Assembly: GCA_963800725.1 (NCBI GenBank)
Contig: CAWDCE010000017.1
Coordinates: 496,001-560,000 of the forward strand
Direction of reading: 5' to 3'
DNA length: 64,000 bases
Source of the DNA: Bog-473 sp963800725
GTDB taxonomy: Bacteria; Actinomycetota; Acidimicrobiia; Acidimicrobiales; RAAP-2
Shown: positions 7,231-16,150 of the stretch, piece after piece
How the letters are laid out: each line of letters starts with the position of its first letter
How positions within the stretch are numbered: position 1 is the first letter of the stretch
Made by a program: the position numbers and the translations under genes
Notes under the pieces: model-generated
Told to the model about the DNA's origin: nothing
Database searches by the model: none
Seen by the model: only the letters and a program-made list of their open reading frames with translations

Positions 7231-8733
7231 ATGACTCAGCGCTTCTCCCGACGCTCGTTCCTCGGCGCCACGATGGCCACGGGATTGGCCGCGGCCGGTG
7301 TGAGCGACGCCGTGGGAACCGATGCCTACGCCGCGACCGCACGCGCCAGGGGCCTCGGACCCAATGGCGCCCTCTTGGCACCAGGGTCACGCCCGTTCCC
7401 CCACCTCCCCGAAGGAACCGACACGCTGCCGCGGATCGAGCACATCGTGGTGCTGATGATGGAGAACCATTCCTTCGATGACCATCTCGGGACCCTCGGT
7501 CGCGGCGACGGCCTGACCATCGGGACCGATGGCCGGCCCGTCAACTACAACCCGGACCCCGCCGGTGGTTACGTGCGGTCCTTCCACAACCCGAACACCT
7601 GCGGCGAGACCGACTCGGGCATCACCCAGTCCTGGAATGCCTCACACATCTGTTGGGACAACGGGACCAACATGGGCTTCGTCAAGGGATGCAGTGGCGC
7701 AGCCATGGGCTACTGGGACGACGACGACCTGCCCTTCTACCATTCGATGGCCCGCCAATTTCCTATTGGCGATCGGTACTTCTCCTCCGTCATGGCCCAG
7801 ACGTACCCGAACCGGCGCTTCCTCATGGCCGGTACCGCCCTCGGCGACATCAGCACCGATGTCACGGGCATCTCGACCACGAATGCCCCGAACGGGACGA
7901 TCTTCGACCGGCTCAACCAGCACGGCATCAGCTGGAAGAACTACTACCCCGACGTCCCGACCTGCGCCCTGTTCGAGCCGGTGCTGTTGAACAACCGGGC
8001 CAAAGTGGTCCATATGGCCGAGTTCTTCTCCGATGCGGCATCAGGGAGCCTGCCTGCCTTCAGCCTGGTCGACCCGTATTCGGATTTCTCCGAAGAAGAC
8101 GGCGATATCAGTGTCGGCGAGGGCTTCGCCGCACTCGTCATCGATGCCGTGATGCACGGGCCGGCGTGGGAGAAGACGGCGCTCATCTGGATTTACGACG
8201 AGCACGGCGGCTGGTATGACCACGTGCCCCCCCAACCCGCCGTCAAACCCGACAACGTGGCACCCGAACTCGGGCCGGACGACGTTGCGGGCGCCTACGA
8301 CTACACGGGTTTCCGCGTACCGTGCTGCGTGGTGGCTGCGTGGGCCAAGAAGGACTACGTCTCCCACCAGACCTTCGATCACACGTCCGTATTGAAGTTG
8401 GTGGAAACCAAGTGGAATCTCCCCGCGATGACCTATCGCGACGCCAATGCGCACAACATGTTGGACTTCTTCGATCTTTCCGCAAAACGGCCGCCATTCG
8501 CCGAGCCACCGACCCTCTCCAAAGCGCTGAACCCGTTCTCGGGTCCCGATGCCCTGCCTCCGGGATCGATCACGACCACCGACCAGGCCATGTTCCACAC
8601 CGTGTGCGACGAGCTGGCGCACGGTTCCCTTCCGCCGGATAACGCCAAGCTCACCGCGCCACCGCCACGGGCGGAGGAGCTGATGGCCAAGCAGCGGGCG
8701 CGGATCAACCAGCAGATCGCCGCCCAGGTCTGA
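7231..8733 (+). CDS. Tat-exported phosphoesterase (phospholipase C / AcpA superfamily)
   Basis: A 500-residue protein from ATG 7231; a GTG at 7225 is also open. It starts with a twin-arginine signal (SRRSFLGATMATG) and then an alanine-rich cleavage region. The catalytic superfamily signature IEHIVVLMMENHSFDDHLG comes early, followed by the conserved NRRFLMAGTA, WIYDEHGGWYDHVPPP and DHTSVLKLVETKW blocks. These fit bacterial non-hemolytic phospholipase C and acid phosphatase AcpA-type enzymes, which hydrolyse phospholipids or phosphoesters outside the cytoplasm. The gene is monocistronic. A phosphate-scavenging role is a reasonable inference, but no Pho box was identified. Confidence 0.88.
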   Translation: MTQRFSRRSFLGATMATGLAAAGVSDAVGTDAYAATARARGLGPNGALLAPGSRPFPHLPEGTDTLPRIEHIVVLMMENHSFDDHLGTLGRGDGLTIGTDGRPVNYNPDPAGGYVRSFHNPNTCGETDSGITQSWNASHICWDNGTNMGFVKGCSGAAMGYWDDDDLPFYHSMARQFPIGDRYFSSVMAQTYPNRRFLMAGTALGDISTDVTGISTTNAPNGTIFDRLNQHGISWKNYYPDVPTCALFEPVLLNNRAKVVHMAEFFSDAASGSLPAFSLVDPYSDFSEEDGDISVGEGFAALVIDAVMHGPAWEKTALIWIYDEHGGWYDHVPPQPAVKPDNVAPELGPDDVAGAYDYTGFRVPCCVVAAWAKKDYVSHQTFDHTSVLKLVETKWNLPAMTYRDANAHNMLDFFDLSAKRPPFAEPPTLSKALNPFSGPDALPPGSITTTDQAMFHTVCDELAHGSLPPDNAKLTAPPPRAEELMAKQRARINQQIAAQV

Positions 8734-8965
8734 GCCACGTACTCGTTACACCTCGAATCGGTCGAAAGCACACCACCCAATCGGGGTAGGCCTGCGGTCC
8801 GCACCGACGAAGCATTCACCAGGATGACACCGTGCGCCGTGCTTGGCATCATGAAGCGGTGCCGGCGCGCTTAGAAGAGCATCAAGATGAGCGAGGTGCC
8901 GCGCCCGGCGCGGCCTGGTGCGATCCCCGGCGCGCCCGGTTGCACATGGCGCGATTGACCGGGCC

Positions 8966-10069
8966 ATGAGCCCGGCGGCGAGCGCGCCCATCGAGCCCGC
9001 CGCGGTTCACGGTGTGGACAGCGAGGGCGAGCTCTACACACGACCTGCATGGCTGAAATACGTCATTGGTGCACTGCTCGCCCTGACCGTCATCGAAGCC
9101 GTCAACGAGGTCATCGGCATCGGGGGGCCGAGCACCATCTATGAGAACTGGATCCACAACATCGTGATCCTCGGCGCCGGTCTCTTGGTCCTCGGGCGTG
9201 CCGTCTACGAACCAACCACGAGGAAGGCGTGGCTCGCCTTCGGGTTCGCCATGCTCTTGTGGAGCATTGGCACCATCGCGTGGACCATCGTCTACGACGG
9301 CGTGGCGAACCCGCCCTACCCCACGTTCGCCGACGTCTTGTGGTTGGCCTGGTACCCGTTGATGGCGCTCGGCATCACCCTTTTGATCAGGGTGCATCGG
9401 GTGCACTTCGAACTGCACCGCTGGATGGACGGCCTGGCCGTGACCCTCTTGGTGCTCGCCGCCGGCTTCGCCCTCATCATTCAGCCCGCGGCCCACGACG
9501 CCGCACAAGGACCGCTGGCCACTGTCATCGATTTCAGCTACCCGGTGCTCGACGTCCTCTTGATCGGGGCGGTGCTCGGGGTCTACGGGCTCTTGGGGTG
9601 GCGACCTGATCGGATGTGGATCCTGATTGGCCTGGGCGTGCTCGCCACCACCATTGGCGACGCGGCCTTCGCGGTCCAAGAAGCCCGGGGAACCGCAAAC
9701 AGCGGGCACTACCAGTTCGTTTGGACCCTCGGCGCAGTGTTGATCGCGTGCGCCGCCTGGGTGACGTCGGAGAAGCAAAGTGAGGACGAGGTCGCGGTGA
9801 CCGGTCTGCGGGCGGTCGCGCTGCTTCTCGTGGCCCAGGCCCTGGCCGCGGGCATCCAGATCTATGCCCTCTTCGGCGAGCTCGGCAAAAGCGAGCGGAT
9901 CATCACCTTGATGGTGCTCGTCGTGACCTCGATCCAGATCGTGCTCAACCGCCCCAAGCCGGCGGCCGCAACCGCCTCATCTCGACCCCGAGGCACCTCA
10001 GAAGCTCTCGACGCGCTCCCCGGGCGTGGCGGCGAACCGGCGCCGAGTGGCGGCGAAACGCAGATCTGA
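8966..10069 (+). CDS. Multi-pass membrane protein resembling the sensory module of GGDEF/EAL proteins
   Basis: A 367-residue protein from ATG 8966; an earlier start at 8918 is open but unlikely. It has about nine or ten hydrophobic helices between residues 30 and 320, then a hydrophilic tail rich in Ala, Pro and Arg. The block PPYPTFADVLWLAWYPLMALG after the third helix is characteristic of membrane-sensor regions that in many actinobacteria sit in front of diguanylate cyclase (GGDEF) and EAL domains. Here no GGDEF, EAL, kinase or other output domain follows before the stop. It may be a stand-alone receptor, or the output part may have been lost. No enzymatic function can be assigned. Confidence 0.7.
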   Translation: MSPAASAPIEPAAVHGVDSEGELYTRPAWLKYVIGALLALTVIEAVNEVIGIGGPSTIYENWIHNIVILGAGLLVLGRAVYEPTTRKAWLAFGFAMLLWSIGTIAWTIVYDGVANPPYPTFADVLWLAWYPLMALGITLLIRVHRVHFELHRWMDGLAVTLLVLAAGFALIIQPAAHDAAQGPLATVIDFSYPVLDVLLIGAVLGVYGLLGWRPDRMWILIGLGVLATTIGDAAFAVQEARGTANSGHYQFVWTLGAVLIACAAWVTSEKQSEDEVAVTGLRAVALLLVAQALAAGIQIYALFGELGKSERIITLMVLVVTSIQIVLNRPKPAAATASSRPRGTSEALDALPGRGGEPAPSGGETQI

Positions 10070-10103
10070 CCGGACCGGCGGTTCGAGCGGACCCGGGCGT
10101 GGC

Positions 10104-10132
10104 GGCGCTGACGCTCGATGTTCGTCAGCGTC
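10104..10132. terminator. Hairpin between convergent genes (sensor protein and adk)
   Basis: CGCTGACG (10106-10113) pairs with CGTCAGCG (10123-10130) over a 9-base loop, with two more outer pairs (one G-U). It sits in the 73-base gap between converging stops, so it can serve both strands as a terminator. No T-tract. Confidence 0.6.
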
Positions 10133-10142
10133 GCCCCCGAGA

Positions 10143-10792
10143 TCAGTCGGCCGGGAGTTCGGGGAGGTCGAAGCGCCGGCGGATCGCCGCCTGCACCTCG
10201 GTGACCGACGCGGTGGCGTCGATGGTCGCCACGTATTCCTTGCGCTGCAAGAGCGTGATGAGCGGTTTGGTCTGCTCGTGGTAGTCCGCGATGCGCACCG
10301 CCAGTGCCTCGGGGGTGTCGTCGTCGCGGGGCACCAGCGTGCCCCCGCACACGTCGCAGACCCCGTCCACCTTCGGGCGATGCGCGATCAGGTTGTAGTC
10401 CATGGCGCACTGCGCGCACAGCGTCGCGCCAGCACGCGGCGGTGGACCTCTTGGTCAGGCATCTCGAGGTTGATCACGCCGTCGATGTCGTAGCGCTCCA
10501 AGAAGAACTCCGCTTGCCGGGCGTTGCGCGGGAAGCCGTCGATGATGAACCCGTAGTTCCAGTCGTGGTCCGCCAATCGGGCGCGGACCACCGCTTCGAC
10601 CAGGTCGTCGTCGACCAGATGGCCACTCGACATGATGCGCCTCACCTGGGCACCGAGCTTGGTGTGATGTTGCACGTTCCAGCGGAAGATATCGCCGACA
10701 CTGATGTGCTCGAGGCTCAGGTCGTGAGCCATGAGCTTGGCCTGGGTGCCCTTCCCGCTCCCCTGGATGCCCATGATGATGAATTTGCGCAT
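10143..10792 (-). CDS. adk: Adenylate kinase, frame broken near 10420
   Basis: AMP + ATP to 2 ADP. The N-terminal frame (10792 to about 10420) has the P-loop GIQGSGKGTQ, the GFPRNARQAEFF region and DQEVHRRVLARR. The C-terminal frame (10403 down to 10143) carries DYNLIAHRPK, a zinc-type lid CDVCGG, and RDDDTPEALAVRI. One missing base near 10420 separates them; restoring it gives LCAQCAMDYN, completing the four-cysteine lid. Full length would be about 216 residues, normal for the family. The gene lies 24 bases after ppk2 on the same strand, so it is probably co-transcribed. PPK2 makes ADP or ATP from polyphosphate, and Adk would link that to AMP. This is not the usual ribosomal-operon location of adk, so a second copy may exist. 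Confidence 0.85.
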
Positions 10793-10816
10793 TGCGCCCT
10801 CAGTGATCCGTGGGTG

Positions 10817-11629
10817 TCACTTCACCACGTAGCGTTTGGGCACCCAGACCTGATTTTCGATGGGCGGTCGCTCGTAGGCGCGCTGCTGGCGCGGCGGCAA
10901 TGACACCGGCTCGTGGGGCACCGATTCGTAGGCCACGGTTTCGAGGAGATGGCTGATGATGTTGAGGCGCGCCGCCTTCTTGTCGTCGGCGTCGACCACG
11001 TGCCACGGGGCCTCCTTGATATCGGTGTAGTTGAACATCTCGTCTTTGGCCTCCGCGTAATCGACCCAGCGTGCTCGCGCCTCGAGGTCCATTGGACTGA
11101 GTTTCCAACGCTTCCCCGGGTTGTGCAATCGATCGGTGAAGCGGCGCTCCTGCTCCTCGTCGCTGAGCGAGAGCCAGTACTTGATCAAGATGATCCCCGA
11201 ACGTACCAGCGCCCGTTCGATCTGGGGGCACGTGCGAAAGAACTCGCGATATTCCTCTTCGCTACAGAACCCCATGACGTGCTCGACGCCGGCCCGGTTG
11301 TACCAACTGCGGTCGAAAAGCACGATCTCGCCGGCGGCGGGGAGGTGGGTGATGTAACGCTGGAAGTACCACTGGCTGCGCTCGCGTTCGGTCGGGGTCC
11401 CGAGGGCGACCACCCGGCAATAGCGCGCGTTGAGGCGCTCCATGATGCGCTTGATCGTGCCGCCCTTGCCCGCGGTGTCGCGACCCTCGAAGATGATCAT
11501 CACCGCCAGGTTCTGATGGATCACCCACTCTTGCATCCGGACCAACTCGGTCTGGAGACGGGCCAGTTCCTTCTCGTAGCGGGACTTCGAGATGATCGTC
11601 GGTGTGAAATCGTCGGACGGTTGCGCCAC
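10817..11629 (-). CDS. ppk2: Polyphosphate kinase 2 (PPK2 family)
   Basis: This enzyme transfers phosphate between inorganic polyphosphate and nucleoside di- or monophosphates. It is 270 residues from GTG 11629; the frame is open further upstream to 12196, but that extension does not resemble the family and runs antisense to the sigma factor gene. Visible motifs are the Walker A-like FEGRDTAGKGGTIKR (residues about 48-62), the Walker B VLFDRSWYNRAGVEHVMGF, and KYWLSLSDEEQERRF, with an intact lid region RHNP-type LHNPGKRWKLSPMD. Single-domain length suggests class I (ADP-phosphorylating), but class cannot be fixed from motifs alone. It is first in a ppk2-adk pair and divergent from the ECF42 gene. 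Confidence 0.92.
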   Translation of the reverse strand: MAQPSDDFTPTIISKSRYEKELARLQTELVRMQEWVIHQNLAVMIIFEGRDTAGKGGTIKRIMERLNARYCRVVALGTPTERERSQWYFQRYITHLPAAGEIVLFDRSWYNRAGVEHVMGFCSEEEYREFFRTCPQIERALVRSGIILIKYWLSLSDEEQERRFTDRLHNPGKRWKLSPMDLEARARWVDYAEAKDEMFNYTDIKEAPWHVVDADDKKAARLNIISHLLETVAYESVPHEPVSLPPRQQRAYERPPIENQVWVPKRYVVK

Positions 11630-11758
11630 GCCTTCAGTGTACGAAACCCGACGCGGTGCGCCGTGGTTGGACCGGGTCGCGCTCGGGCGACCTCCCGGGG
11701 TGGCCGGGATCGCCCCGGCCCGGCCGCGCCAACGCCTTGCTCGAGCGTCGCCCAGGTG

Positions 11759-13039
11759 ATGGGATCGGTGGTCGTGACGTCGGAGGATTCGCATACGGCC
11801 ATCGAGGCGGTGTTCCGCATGGAATATGGCCGGCTCATCGCCGGACTGACGCGCTTGAGTGGCGATGTCGCTCTGGCTGAAGAACTGGCCCAAGATGCCC
11901 TGGTCGCCGCGGCTCGAGCAATGGCCCGAAGACGGCGTGCCGAGGAACCCCGGGGCGTGGCTCATGGCCGTGGCCAAGCGGCGGGCCATCGATTCCTTCC
12001 GGCGCAATGAACGCCTGGCGACCAAGTACGCCCAGATCGGACGCGAACTCGAACTCGATCGGGCGGACCGCGACGATCCGGATCCCCAAGAGATAGACGA
12101 CGATCTCCTGCGCCTGATCTTCACCGCCTGCCACCCCGTCCTCTCGGTCGAGTCGAGGGTTGCGTTGACGCTGCGCCTCATCGGGGGCCTCAGCACCGCC
12201 GAGATCGCCCGGGCCTATCTGGTGTCAGAGGCGACCATCGCCCAGCGCATCGTTCGAGCCAAGCGTTCCATCGCCAAGGCGAATGTCCCCTTCGAGGTGC
12301 CCACCGGCGCGGATCGTGCGGCACGACTGGGCTCGGTCCTCGAGGTGATCTACCTCATCTTCAACGAGGGCTACACGGCGACCAGCGGGGACGACTGGAC
12401 CCGTCCGGCACTCTGCGAGGACGCGTCTTCGCCTCGGGCGGGTGCTGGCCCACTTGACTCCCGACGAATCCGAGGTCCACGGGCTGGTCGCCCTGATGGA
12501 GTTGCAGTCGTCTCGGATCCGCGCCCGCACCGATGCGAGCGGGCGTGTCGTCTTATTGAGCGATCAGGACCGCAGCAAGTGGGATCAGCTGCTGATCGCA
12601 CGCGGGCTGGCCGCGCTCGAGACGGCCCGGCGGCTCGGCGGCGCCGAGGGCCCCTACGCCCTGCAGGCGGCGATCGCCGCCTGCCACGCCCGGGCGCGCC
12701 CGCGCCGAGGACACCGACTGGATCGGTCTCGTCGAGCTCTACTCCGAGCTGGCCCGCGCGGCACCCTCACCGGTGGTCGAGCTCAACCGGGCGGTCGCGG
12801 TCTCCATGGCGTTCGGCCCCGCGCCGGCCCTCGATCTGGTGGAGCGGATCACGGCGACCGGTGCGTTGGACGGCTACTCCCTCCTGGCCAGTGTGCGCGG
12901 CGATCTGTTGGTCAAGCTGAATCGTCCCGCCGAAGCCTCGGTCGAGTTCGAACGGGCGGCTTCGCAGACCCACAACGCCCAAGAGCGTGAACTTTGTAGC
13001 CGCCGGGCCCGCGACGCTGCCGCGGCCGCACGCCGGTGA
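11759..13039 (+). CDS. ECF42-type sigma factor with C-terminal DUF6596 extension, three frame breaks
   Basis: Four consecutive frame segments align to one ECF42 sigma factor of about 425 residues. Region 2 is EAVFRMEYGRLIAGLTRL to ELAQDAL, continuing in the next frame as EQWPEDGVPRNPGAWLMAVAKRRAID. Region 4 is ALTLRLIGGLSTAEIARAYLVSEATIAQRIVRAK. The C-terminal TPR-like half has LIFNEGYTATSG, LTPDESEVHGLVALMELQ, DQDRSKWDQ, LQAAIAACHA and PSPVVELNRAVAVSMA. Breaks fall near 11912, 12425 and 12698, each a one-base change. This family is usually encoded beside a YCII/DGPF-domain protein, and none is present here. No anti-sigma factor is seen; in this group the C-terminal extension is thought to control activity. 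ATG 11759 is the chosen start. Confidence 0.85.
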
Positions 13040-13048
13040 TGGCGGCGC

Positions 13049-13774
13049 CTACGCGTCGGCGGCCAGCAACCGGGATTGGTAGTCGTCGGCCAGGGCCGAC
13101 AGCGCCCCCTTGGCGTCGCCGCTGAAACACGCGCCATGCATCACCGCCAGCGTCGAGGGCCCGAGCTCACCGAGCTTTCGGATCGTTGACGCCGTGGTCG
13201 GGGTCAGGCATGTGGCCCCGAAGAGGTCCTCGGCGAAACCAGACGGTCCGACGATGTCGTCGCTCGTCACGGGCTCGGTGTCGCCGAGTTGGGTGAACAG
13301 GTCACCACACAACAAGGTGCCGGTCACCTCTTCGAAGAGCACCCGGGCCTCCCAGCCGTGGGGCACGTGGGGCGTGTCGATATGACGGATCCGGTGCGCG
13401 CCGAGTTCGATCACCTGACCGTCGGCGAGGGGGACCGGGGGGCGGTCGGCCAGGTCGTTCAGCGACACCATGCATCCGAGCGCACCATGGGCGACCTGGG
13501 CTTGGGGGGCCACCCCCAAGAACTCGTTCATCGATCCGCACTCATCGGCCTCGACATGCCCGAAGGTGATCCAACGGAGCGATTCGACGGGCGTGATGGC
13601 GGCGATCGCTTCTTGGACCAGGGGGAACAAAGAACGGTGCCCGGTGTGGAACACAAGGGGCTCCTCGTCGGCGATGAGGTATTGATTGAACCGCAAGCCG
13701 GTCGGCCCGACGTCGGGGATCAGGGTCGAGATCTGAAAGATGTTGTCGGCGATCTCACTTGTGCGTGTCTCCAT
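13049..13774 (-). CDS. Metallo-beta-lactamase-fold protein of the ODP (di-iron, oxygen-binding) type
   Basis: A 241-residue cytoplasmic protein with the MBL fold. The metal-binding motif reads GHVEADECG, the H-x-E-x-D variant used by flavodiiron proteins and the oxygen-binding di-iron protein (ODP) family rather than the HxHxDH of hydrolases. Further ligands are plausible in AHGALGC, GDLFTQLGD and MHGACFSGD. There is no flavodoxin domain, so it is not a complete flavodiiron NO/O2 reductase. It is the last gene of a TetR, maleylpyruvate isomerase-like, ODP operon (25-base gap) and converges on the ECF42 gene with 9 bases between stops. Oxygen or redox sensing is family-based inference. Confidence 0.75.
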   Translation of the reverse strand: METRTSEIADNIFQISTLIPDVGPTGLRFNQYLIADEEPLVFHTGHRSLFPLVQEAIAAITPVESLRWITFGHVEADECGSMNEFLGVAPQAQVAHGALGCMVSLNDLADRPPVPLADGQVIELGAHRIRHIDTPHVPHGWEARVLFEEVTGTLLCGDLFTQLGDTEPVTSDDIVGPSGFAEDLFGATCLTPTTASTIRKLGELGPSTLAVMHGACFSGDAKGALSALADDYQSRLLAADA

Positions 13775-13798
13775 GGCGTGCTCCTTGGTGAGTGGTGT

Positions 13799-14561
13799 TC
13801 AGAGGGGAAGTTGGTGACGCAGGATGCCGGTGCCGTGACCGCGCTCGGCCAGGATCCGACAGAACTCAATGGCGTCCATTCGCACGTGCTCGCCCCCCAC
13901 TCCGGCACCGAAATGTCCACCGGCGGGGCCCTCGAGCATCAGGGTGAAGGGTTCTTGGTGGATGCCGGCCCACTCGGCCACGATGTCGGCCACGATCCGA
14001 CCGTCGTGTTCGGGACGCAGATCGAGTGCCCGTGAGGTGGCGCGGGCCAAATCGATGCGATGCATCCACGTGTCTCGGGTGAAGCCGACGTCGAAGAGGT
14101 AGGCGACGCGTTGACGCCCGATCGGGTCGGGGAACTTGATCAGGGGCAGCGACGCAATCGGCCGGGGCAGCTTTTGGCGGGCCTGCACCGCCTTGCGTGA
14201 TATCGAGTCCCATTCGGCGATGAGGTCATCGGTGCTCAACCCGGCCCGCTCGCGCACCTGGAGCTCGTTCATTCCGTCCCACCAGTACGCACCACCGATT
14301 TCGACCCGCAGTGGGCGGCCCCCTCTGGCTTGGCGCACGAAATTCGCGGACCGACGCCTGCCCGGCCGCCGAACCAATCACGTGCGCCGCGACTGACCGC
14401 ACCTCCCACAACGCACAATCGGTCGGCTTCGACCAGTCGTCGGGCGCCAAAGACTTCAAAAGGTCACCGAACCGTTCGTTCTCGACGGTGGCGATCTCCA
14501 TCGCCTCGCGGTGGGTGATCCTCGGCACCGATGTGGCCTCTTGCATCGTTGGCTGGGTCAT
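13799..14561 (-). CDS. Mycothiol-dependent maleylpyruvate isomerase-family protein, frame broken near 14340
   Basis: A DinB/MDMPI-type protein of about 253 residues in two frames. The first (14561 to about 14342) has ATVENERFGDLLKSLAPDDWSKPT and ALWEVRSVAAHVIGSAAG. The second resumes as VRQARGGRPLRVEIGG and ends with FDVGFTRDTWMHRIDLARAT, containing an HxxD-type metal-binding segment. One extra base in CGAATTTCGTGCG explains the break. The family includes mycothiol-dependent isomerases and transferases and is restricted to mycothiol-making actinobacteria. Its start overlaps the TetR stop by 4 bases (ATGA), so the two are translationally coupled. The actual substrate is unknown. Confidence 0.8.
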
Positions 14562-15205
14562 TGCTTCGTCCCCTTGTCGTCACTTGAGTTGCGTTGGTCA
14601 ATTTCGGTCAAGAACATGTCCACCGATCGAGCCGCCAGGCGGACCCAGCGATCGCCGCCGGGATCGTTGGCCACCTGCTGATGGGCCAGGCCCGACACGA
14701 GCGCACTGAACACGTCGAGGTCGGCCGGGTCGTCCACGCCGGCAGCCCGCAGCCGCTCGCGCGCCACCTCGATGAACTCGAGGGCGAGCGCGTAGGTCCG
14801 AGGTGAGGGCTCGAAGCCGGGGATGGTGCGTTGGAACAAGAGTTGATGGCGCACCACGTTGGCCGCCGAGAATCCGACCAGGAGGCGCACGAACTCGATC
14901 AGGTCCTCACGGGGATCGCCCGTCAAGGTTTGCGTGGCCACCAAGGCCAGCAGCTGGCGGTTCCCGTCACCGAACATCAGGTCGTAGAGGCCCGCTTTGG
15001 AGTCGAAGTAGGCGTAAAGCGACGGCTGGCGGAGTTCAACGGCCTCGGCCAAGTCCCGCAGCGAAATAGCGGCCAGCCCATCACGCTCGGCCAGAAGCCA
15101 GGCCTGGGTCAGGATCTGCGAAAGCTTGGCTTCGCGCCGGCGCCCCCGAAGATCGACCGGTGGCTCAGGCGCTGTTGCTTTGGCTGCGTCGGTTGAAACT
15201 ATCAC
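14558..15205 (-). CDS. TetR family transcriptional regulator
   Basis: About 215 residues from GTG 15205; a GTG at 15223 in the same frame would put the operator inside the gene. The N-terminal HTH is at residues about 25-70 (AKLSQILTQAWLLAERDGLAAISLRDLAEAVELRQPSLYAYFDSKAGLYDLMFGDG). The C-terminal ligand domain (TetR_C, WHG-like) follows. It heads an operon with the maleylpyruvate isomerase-like and ODP genes. An inverted repeat immediately upstream suggests autoregulation. The ligand is unknown. Confidence 0.88.
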   Translation of the reverse strand: MIVSTDAAKATAPEPPVDLRGRRREAKLSQILTQAWLLAERDGLAAISLRDLAEAVELRQPSLYAYFDSKAGLYDLMFGDGNRQLLALVATQTLTGDPREDLIEFVRLLVGFSAANVVRHQLLFQRTIPGFEPSPRTYALALEFIEVARERLRAAGVDDPADLDVFSALVSGLAHQQVANDPGGDRWVRLAARSVDMFLTEIDQRNSSDDKGTKQ

Positions 15206-15207
15206 TA

Positions 15208-15220
15208 ATAGATAATCTAT
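15208..15220. promoter_or_regulatory. Inverted repeat upstream of the TetR operon
   Basis: ATAGAT-A-ATCTAT is a perfect 6-bp inverted repeat in a locally AT-rich patch, 3 bases before GTG 15205. A partly repeated ATCACTA/ATCACTCA flank surrounds it. The position suits an autoregulatory operator overlapping the promoter of the TetR-isomerase-ODP operon. The cognate regulator is inferred. Confidence 0.55.
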
Positions 15221-15404
15221 CACTCATAGGTTCTCTTGTAAAGACCCGGTGACCAGGCGAAAGCGCCCCGCCCTCCTGGCCGGATCGCCAGTGTCAACCC
15301 AAGACAGCTTGCCAATGACCGGCGGAGAGGAGCCCGGGTGCCCCGCACGCACCCCGCGGGCGTCGACGTGGGCGGCGCCGCGACCAGGGAAAGGCAAGGC
15401 CGCA

Positions 15405-15422
15405 CCCCCCGAGGACGGGGGG
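15405..15422 (-). terminator. GC hairpin downstream of the hemerythrin gene
   Basis: CCCCCCG (15405-15411) pairs perfectly with CGGGGGG (15416-15422) around a 4-base loop. It begins 18 bases after the hemerythrin stop (15440) on that strand. No T-tract follows. It may be a weak intrinsic terminator. Confidence 0.45.
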
Positions 15423-15439
15423 CGGGCCGCAAATGGGCG

Positions 15440-16106
15440 CTACGCCCAGAGCGTCGCCGTCTCTCGCTTGTAACGCGGCTCCCACACGTACTTGGAGAGG
15501 ATCCGCACCGGAGGAGGCGGCATCGAAAGGACCGCCGTGCGCTCAACGGGGTTCGCACCATCGAAGATCCACGGGAAGAATTTTGGCCGAACCCTTCATG
15601 CCGATGGCTTTGGCGGTCGCCTTCCCGAACGATGCGAACTCCTCTTCGCTCAAGGCCTGGTCGATGACCGGGAAGCACTCGACTTCCTCATCGCTCAAGT
15701 GGGCATCGAGCACATCGTTGGCGGCCTTGATCCGATCGGCGAGATCCGCACCCCCCGCTGGCGTTGGCCCAGCCACAAATCGTGAAAACCCTTCGGTGAT
15801 GGCATCGCACTTGGGCTCGAGCTCGTGGTGCTGGGCTTCCATCTTGTCGAGGATCGCCAGCTGATCATCTTGGCCGGCAAGTTTGGGCCGAACCAGCGGC
15901 CACAACGACGCATCCTCGACGGTGTGGTGATGGTGCAACTGCTCGGCCACGAAATCCCAGTGGGCGCTTAACTCCCGGGCCCGTGCCTGATCGACGCCCG
16001 GCTCGGTCACCGTGTTGTGCAGTCGGCCGAGGTCGCGTCGGAAGGACTCGTGGATCAGATACACGATGGTGAAGCGGCCCCTCGGGGGTGGAGATTGCGG
16101 TGGCAT
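15440..16106 (-). CDS. Hemerythrin (HHE) domain protein, frame broken near 15585
   Basis: A cytoplasmic non-heme di-iron protein of about 221 residues. Residues 15-150 form the HHE cation-binding fold, with iron-ligand candidates in LIHESFRRDL, HHHHTVEDASLWP, AQHHELEP and DAHLSDEEVECFP. In the first frame the protein would stop at 15543. Shifting one base in the run CCAAAATTC gives FFPWIFDGANPVER and continues to TAG at 15440, ending KYVWEPRYKRETATLWA, which looks like the natural C-terminus of this family. Such proteins bind O2 or NO or handle iron and oxidative stress. A GGGGAG site precedes ATG 16106. It lies next to the bd-oxidase cluster but has its own start signals. Confidence 0.85.
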
Positions 16107-16150
16107 ATCGGTGTCTCCCCTTTTTCTATGGCGCCAGTATGCCCGGGGAC

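Noticed and set aside
10388..10440. Programmed frameshift in adk
   Set aside because: No slippery heptamer or downstream structure is evident, adk is not known to use recoding, and similar breaks occur in many unrelated genes here.
11630..12196. N-terminal extension of PPK2
   Set aside because: The extra residues lie antisense to the sigma factor gene and do not match the PPK2 family; GTG 11629 gives a normal-length protein.
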